From positions 18,802,912 to 18,862,911 of the forward strand of contig NC_092675.1 of NCBI RefSeq assembly GCF_964355755.1: a stretch of 60,000 bases of DNA. The letters are read 5' to 3'. Origin of the DNA: Antedon mediterranea. Its lineage: Eukaryota > Echinodermata > Crinoidea > Comatulida > Antedonidae. The notes beneath the pieces are model-generated. The model did not search any database. It was not told the DNA's origin and was given only the letters and a program-made list of their open reading frames with translations. A program made the translations under genes and the position numbers. Shown piece by piece: positions 57,498 through 60,000 of this stretch (its first letter is position 1; every line of letters starts with the position of its first letter).

Positions 57498-60000
57498 GAC
57501 AATGGTCATCCATGATACACTTTAAAAGTATATCGATATCTGTTGCACGTGCGCATGGTATATTAACCCCATCACGTCTCACAAGATTTAATGTCTCGAA
57601 CTCATTTTTTATAATAATAATATTAACATTCCCTTCTCGATTGTTTTACACATAAATAAAAAATAAACGTATATTAAGACAAAAGTGTCTAAAGATTATA
57701 GTTTAATTTACTATCATCCCATAATGTACTACAAATCACTTGACATTTCGTGTAAAATATTCAGTAATCGTCGAGTCCGAACGAGCTTAAACTCTAGAAT
57801 AATGCTAAAATGGAATATGGATGAGTTAACTTCATTCCTTTTACCTTAGGTAAGGTCTTCTTTCTTAAATAAGAAACATATTAGGAAGAAATATTACTGA
57901 TCAAGATTACTCGTTCCCCGGATTTTAACACATTTATTGTACTTACTACAGACGATTCCTCTGGTAGTCTGATCAAGGAGTTGGTCTGACCATGGAGAAA
58001 AAAATAAATTATTTTTCCTCTATGGTCTGACGAAAAGTACCATAAGTTTAAAGGACAAATGTCTAATGTTTTTATAACAATTTTTAAACCCGGACCTACA
58101 CTTTAAAATAAAGGCAAATGTACAATCCCCTATAATACAACTGCCTGAACATTATAAAATATAATGTTAAGTTAAGTTAATGTACAGACAAATCATGTAA
58201 GTGCCGGAGTAAAACTCCTTACTTGCAAAAGCGCTTTATTACAGTACTTGTGTATAGTGTTTTCTTATTGAAAACATTAATTAAAATCTTATTTAACTAT
58301 TAATGTATCCGGATATAGGCCTATTAGTTTGAAAAAAGAAATGCTGCCACGGGATTGATTCATAATTCCTCTATTCAATAGATTGTTGAATTCGTTATTA
58401 TTCCTAGGCTTCCCAAGTGTGTTTATGTACTAATCAGATATTCATTATTCATTCAATCCGTATTGATATAATAACATTGCAATATGTCCTCAACAACCCA
58501 AAAGCCCAGCTTTCTCCATTCTCTATCCGATCCACCTTTTTGGTAAAACAATAAAGTGATTGTTCGACTGAAAGAGTAAATGTCTTATAATACTGGTTAA
58601 GTTTAACTGTAGATCGGAAATAAAAAAAAAACCATTTGATTGAACTACATTATTTTAAATTAAGGACAACGAGAAATAGTTTGAACATTAATATCTACAC
58701 TTCCAAAATGTAGAATAATAATTAATGACAGTATTAATAGATTAAATCAATTGAAATAAGGTTCATCAAAGGCTATATATTGGGCTCTGCTAGTTCTCCA
58801 GCTACAGTGTAACATAATTTATGACAAGGGTTAGTTAGTATGTCTCTTTCGAAACAGTGAGGATGTTTTCAACTTCACTATCATATACATGTCACTCAGT
58901 AAACAGAATCAAAATTAGTTTAATTCTCATAATGCAGACAATAACCCTTTACATTCAGGCGAAGAACCTGCCACAGTAAGTCGTTTTCTTTATCCGAGAT
59001 CAACAGGCCTATTTTTGGTTCCATCTTAGTAATTAACTACCGTATCATTAGTGTTAATTATGTCCGTGTACTTGCTCTTAGAATGACATTCAGTTGGTGC
59101 GACCATGTTATTGACTTTTGTCATAGGCCTACTTGCTCACTTCTTCATGTTTAATACTACTCCTCGATGGCGATTGTCGACCTACTTTTTAGAAAGTCAT
59201 GAATCCGATAAGTACACATAATATATTCGACTTTAACGTACAACTATGTCACAATGTATACATTGTAGTTTATAAAAAGGTTTTAGTCTTTTTCTTTATA
59301 ATCTGTAATAGTGTAGACTCGTAGTCCACGCCTTTACTGTTGTCATCTTTCCGTCTCCAAACTACAAGGCACAACCAGAAACGAATAACAATAACCTTAT
59401 ACATTTTAATCTTTCAGACAAATCAATTTATATTATCAGTTAAATGTGATTGATTGATACCTAAGGCAATGCATGCGAATTTACCGAGAAAGATAAGAAA
59501 AGTGTGAACAAGTGAACAACAATCAAACAGTGGTGTGAAATAGTCGCCGGTTCAATCGCCGAAATAATTAGGCAAGTTTGTGCTTTCTACCACAACTAGG
59601 TGTGTTCAGATCAACAATTCTTTTCACTCTCAAAGTCATACTGATCGAATCAGCAGCAATGAGCACAGGGACGCACGTGTAAACAGACGTCAATAAGATA
59701 TTAAAACATGGTCATTGCTGTGACGAATTGCGTCACATAAAACAATCATGATTTTACACAGAAAATGAGGAACCTCAAGTATACACTTTCTGGTAAGAAT
59801 GATTGCTGAAAATGTTATGCTAAAAAACGAGAACGACGAAGGTAATAACGACGACCATACTGATGTTATTGATGATGAATCCACAATAATTATTAAGTAC
59901 GTCAGAAGGAAACATTCTAGGCTCGCTAGTTACATTAGTTTCATTTGAAAGGTTGACTTTGTCCTACATTTACATTTCAGTCCCTTTCACTGATATCTGT
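57498..60000. other. No gene supported; acceptor-like site at the window end
   Basis: AT-rich. CCTACATTTACATTTCAG ending at 59980 is a good acceptor shape, so 59981 onward could be an exon cut by the window edge. Only 20 bases are visible. Confidence 0.3.

Noticed and set aside
58961-58977. 17-nt segment between CATTCAG and GTAAGT
   Set aside because: Too short to support without transcript data; isolated in non-coding DNA.

Overview
The window is AT-rich metazoan nuclear DNA. Coding exons are short, with consensus GT...AG introns, and are scattered among decayed transposons, MITE-like elements, microsatellites and long gene-poor stretches. The genes (a vertebrate-like ABCG2 transporter and a rhodopsin-class GPCR), a Penelope-like retroelement and the many copies of the palindrome TAGGCCTA fit a marine invertebrate deuterostome such as an echinoderm. 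That assignment is an inference; no marker gene here fixes the species.

Layout. 1-108: minus-strand tRNA-derived SINE head. 661-8475 (+): the last ten coding exons of an ABCG2-type half-transporter; its ATP-binding domain lies to the left, outside the window. Its introns hold a broken non-LTR retrotransposon (about 1105-2651), a duplicated copy of one splice-acceptor region, half of a CRE-bearing MITE, and a probable 1.45-kb DNA transposon with 13-bp terminal inverted repeats and a 6-bp target duplication (3271-4722). 8476-44768: about 36 kb with no convincing gene. It holds several MITE families, SINE relics, a (GTA)37 compound microsatellite, a minus-strand non-LTR 3' end (23495-24095), a four-copy array of a 484-bp unit (34881-36619) and two weak candidate first exons (14244, 39375). 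44769-46832 (+): a complete three-exon, 380-residue peptide-type GPCR with HRY instead of DRY and no canonical TM3-ECL2 disulfide. 48431-50870 (+): a 5'-truncated, broken Penelope-like element inserted in an AT microsatellite, with reverse transcriptase, GIY-YIG nuclease and a hammerhead-like 3' motif. 50890-60000: non-coding, with a 16-bp repeat, a TIR element, a ten-copy 52-bp minisatellite and a near-identical second copy of a MITE.

The two genes are not an operon or an evident pathway. One is a membrane exporter and the other a receptor, 36 kb apart on the same strand. I found no clearly new multi-gene system. The points most worth a second look are the atypical GPCR, the 484-bp array with a G-quadruplex-capable tract in each unit, the TIR element in the ABCG2 intron, the dead-but-structured Penelope copy, and the strong excess of TAGGCCTA.
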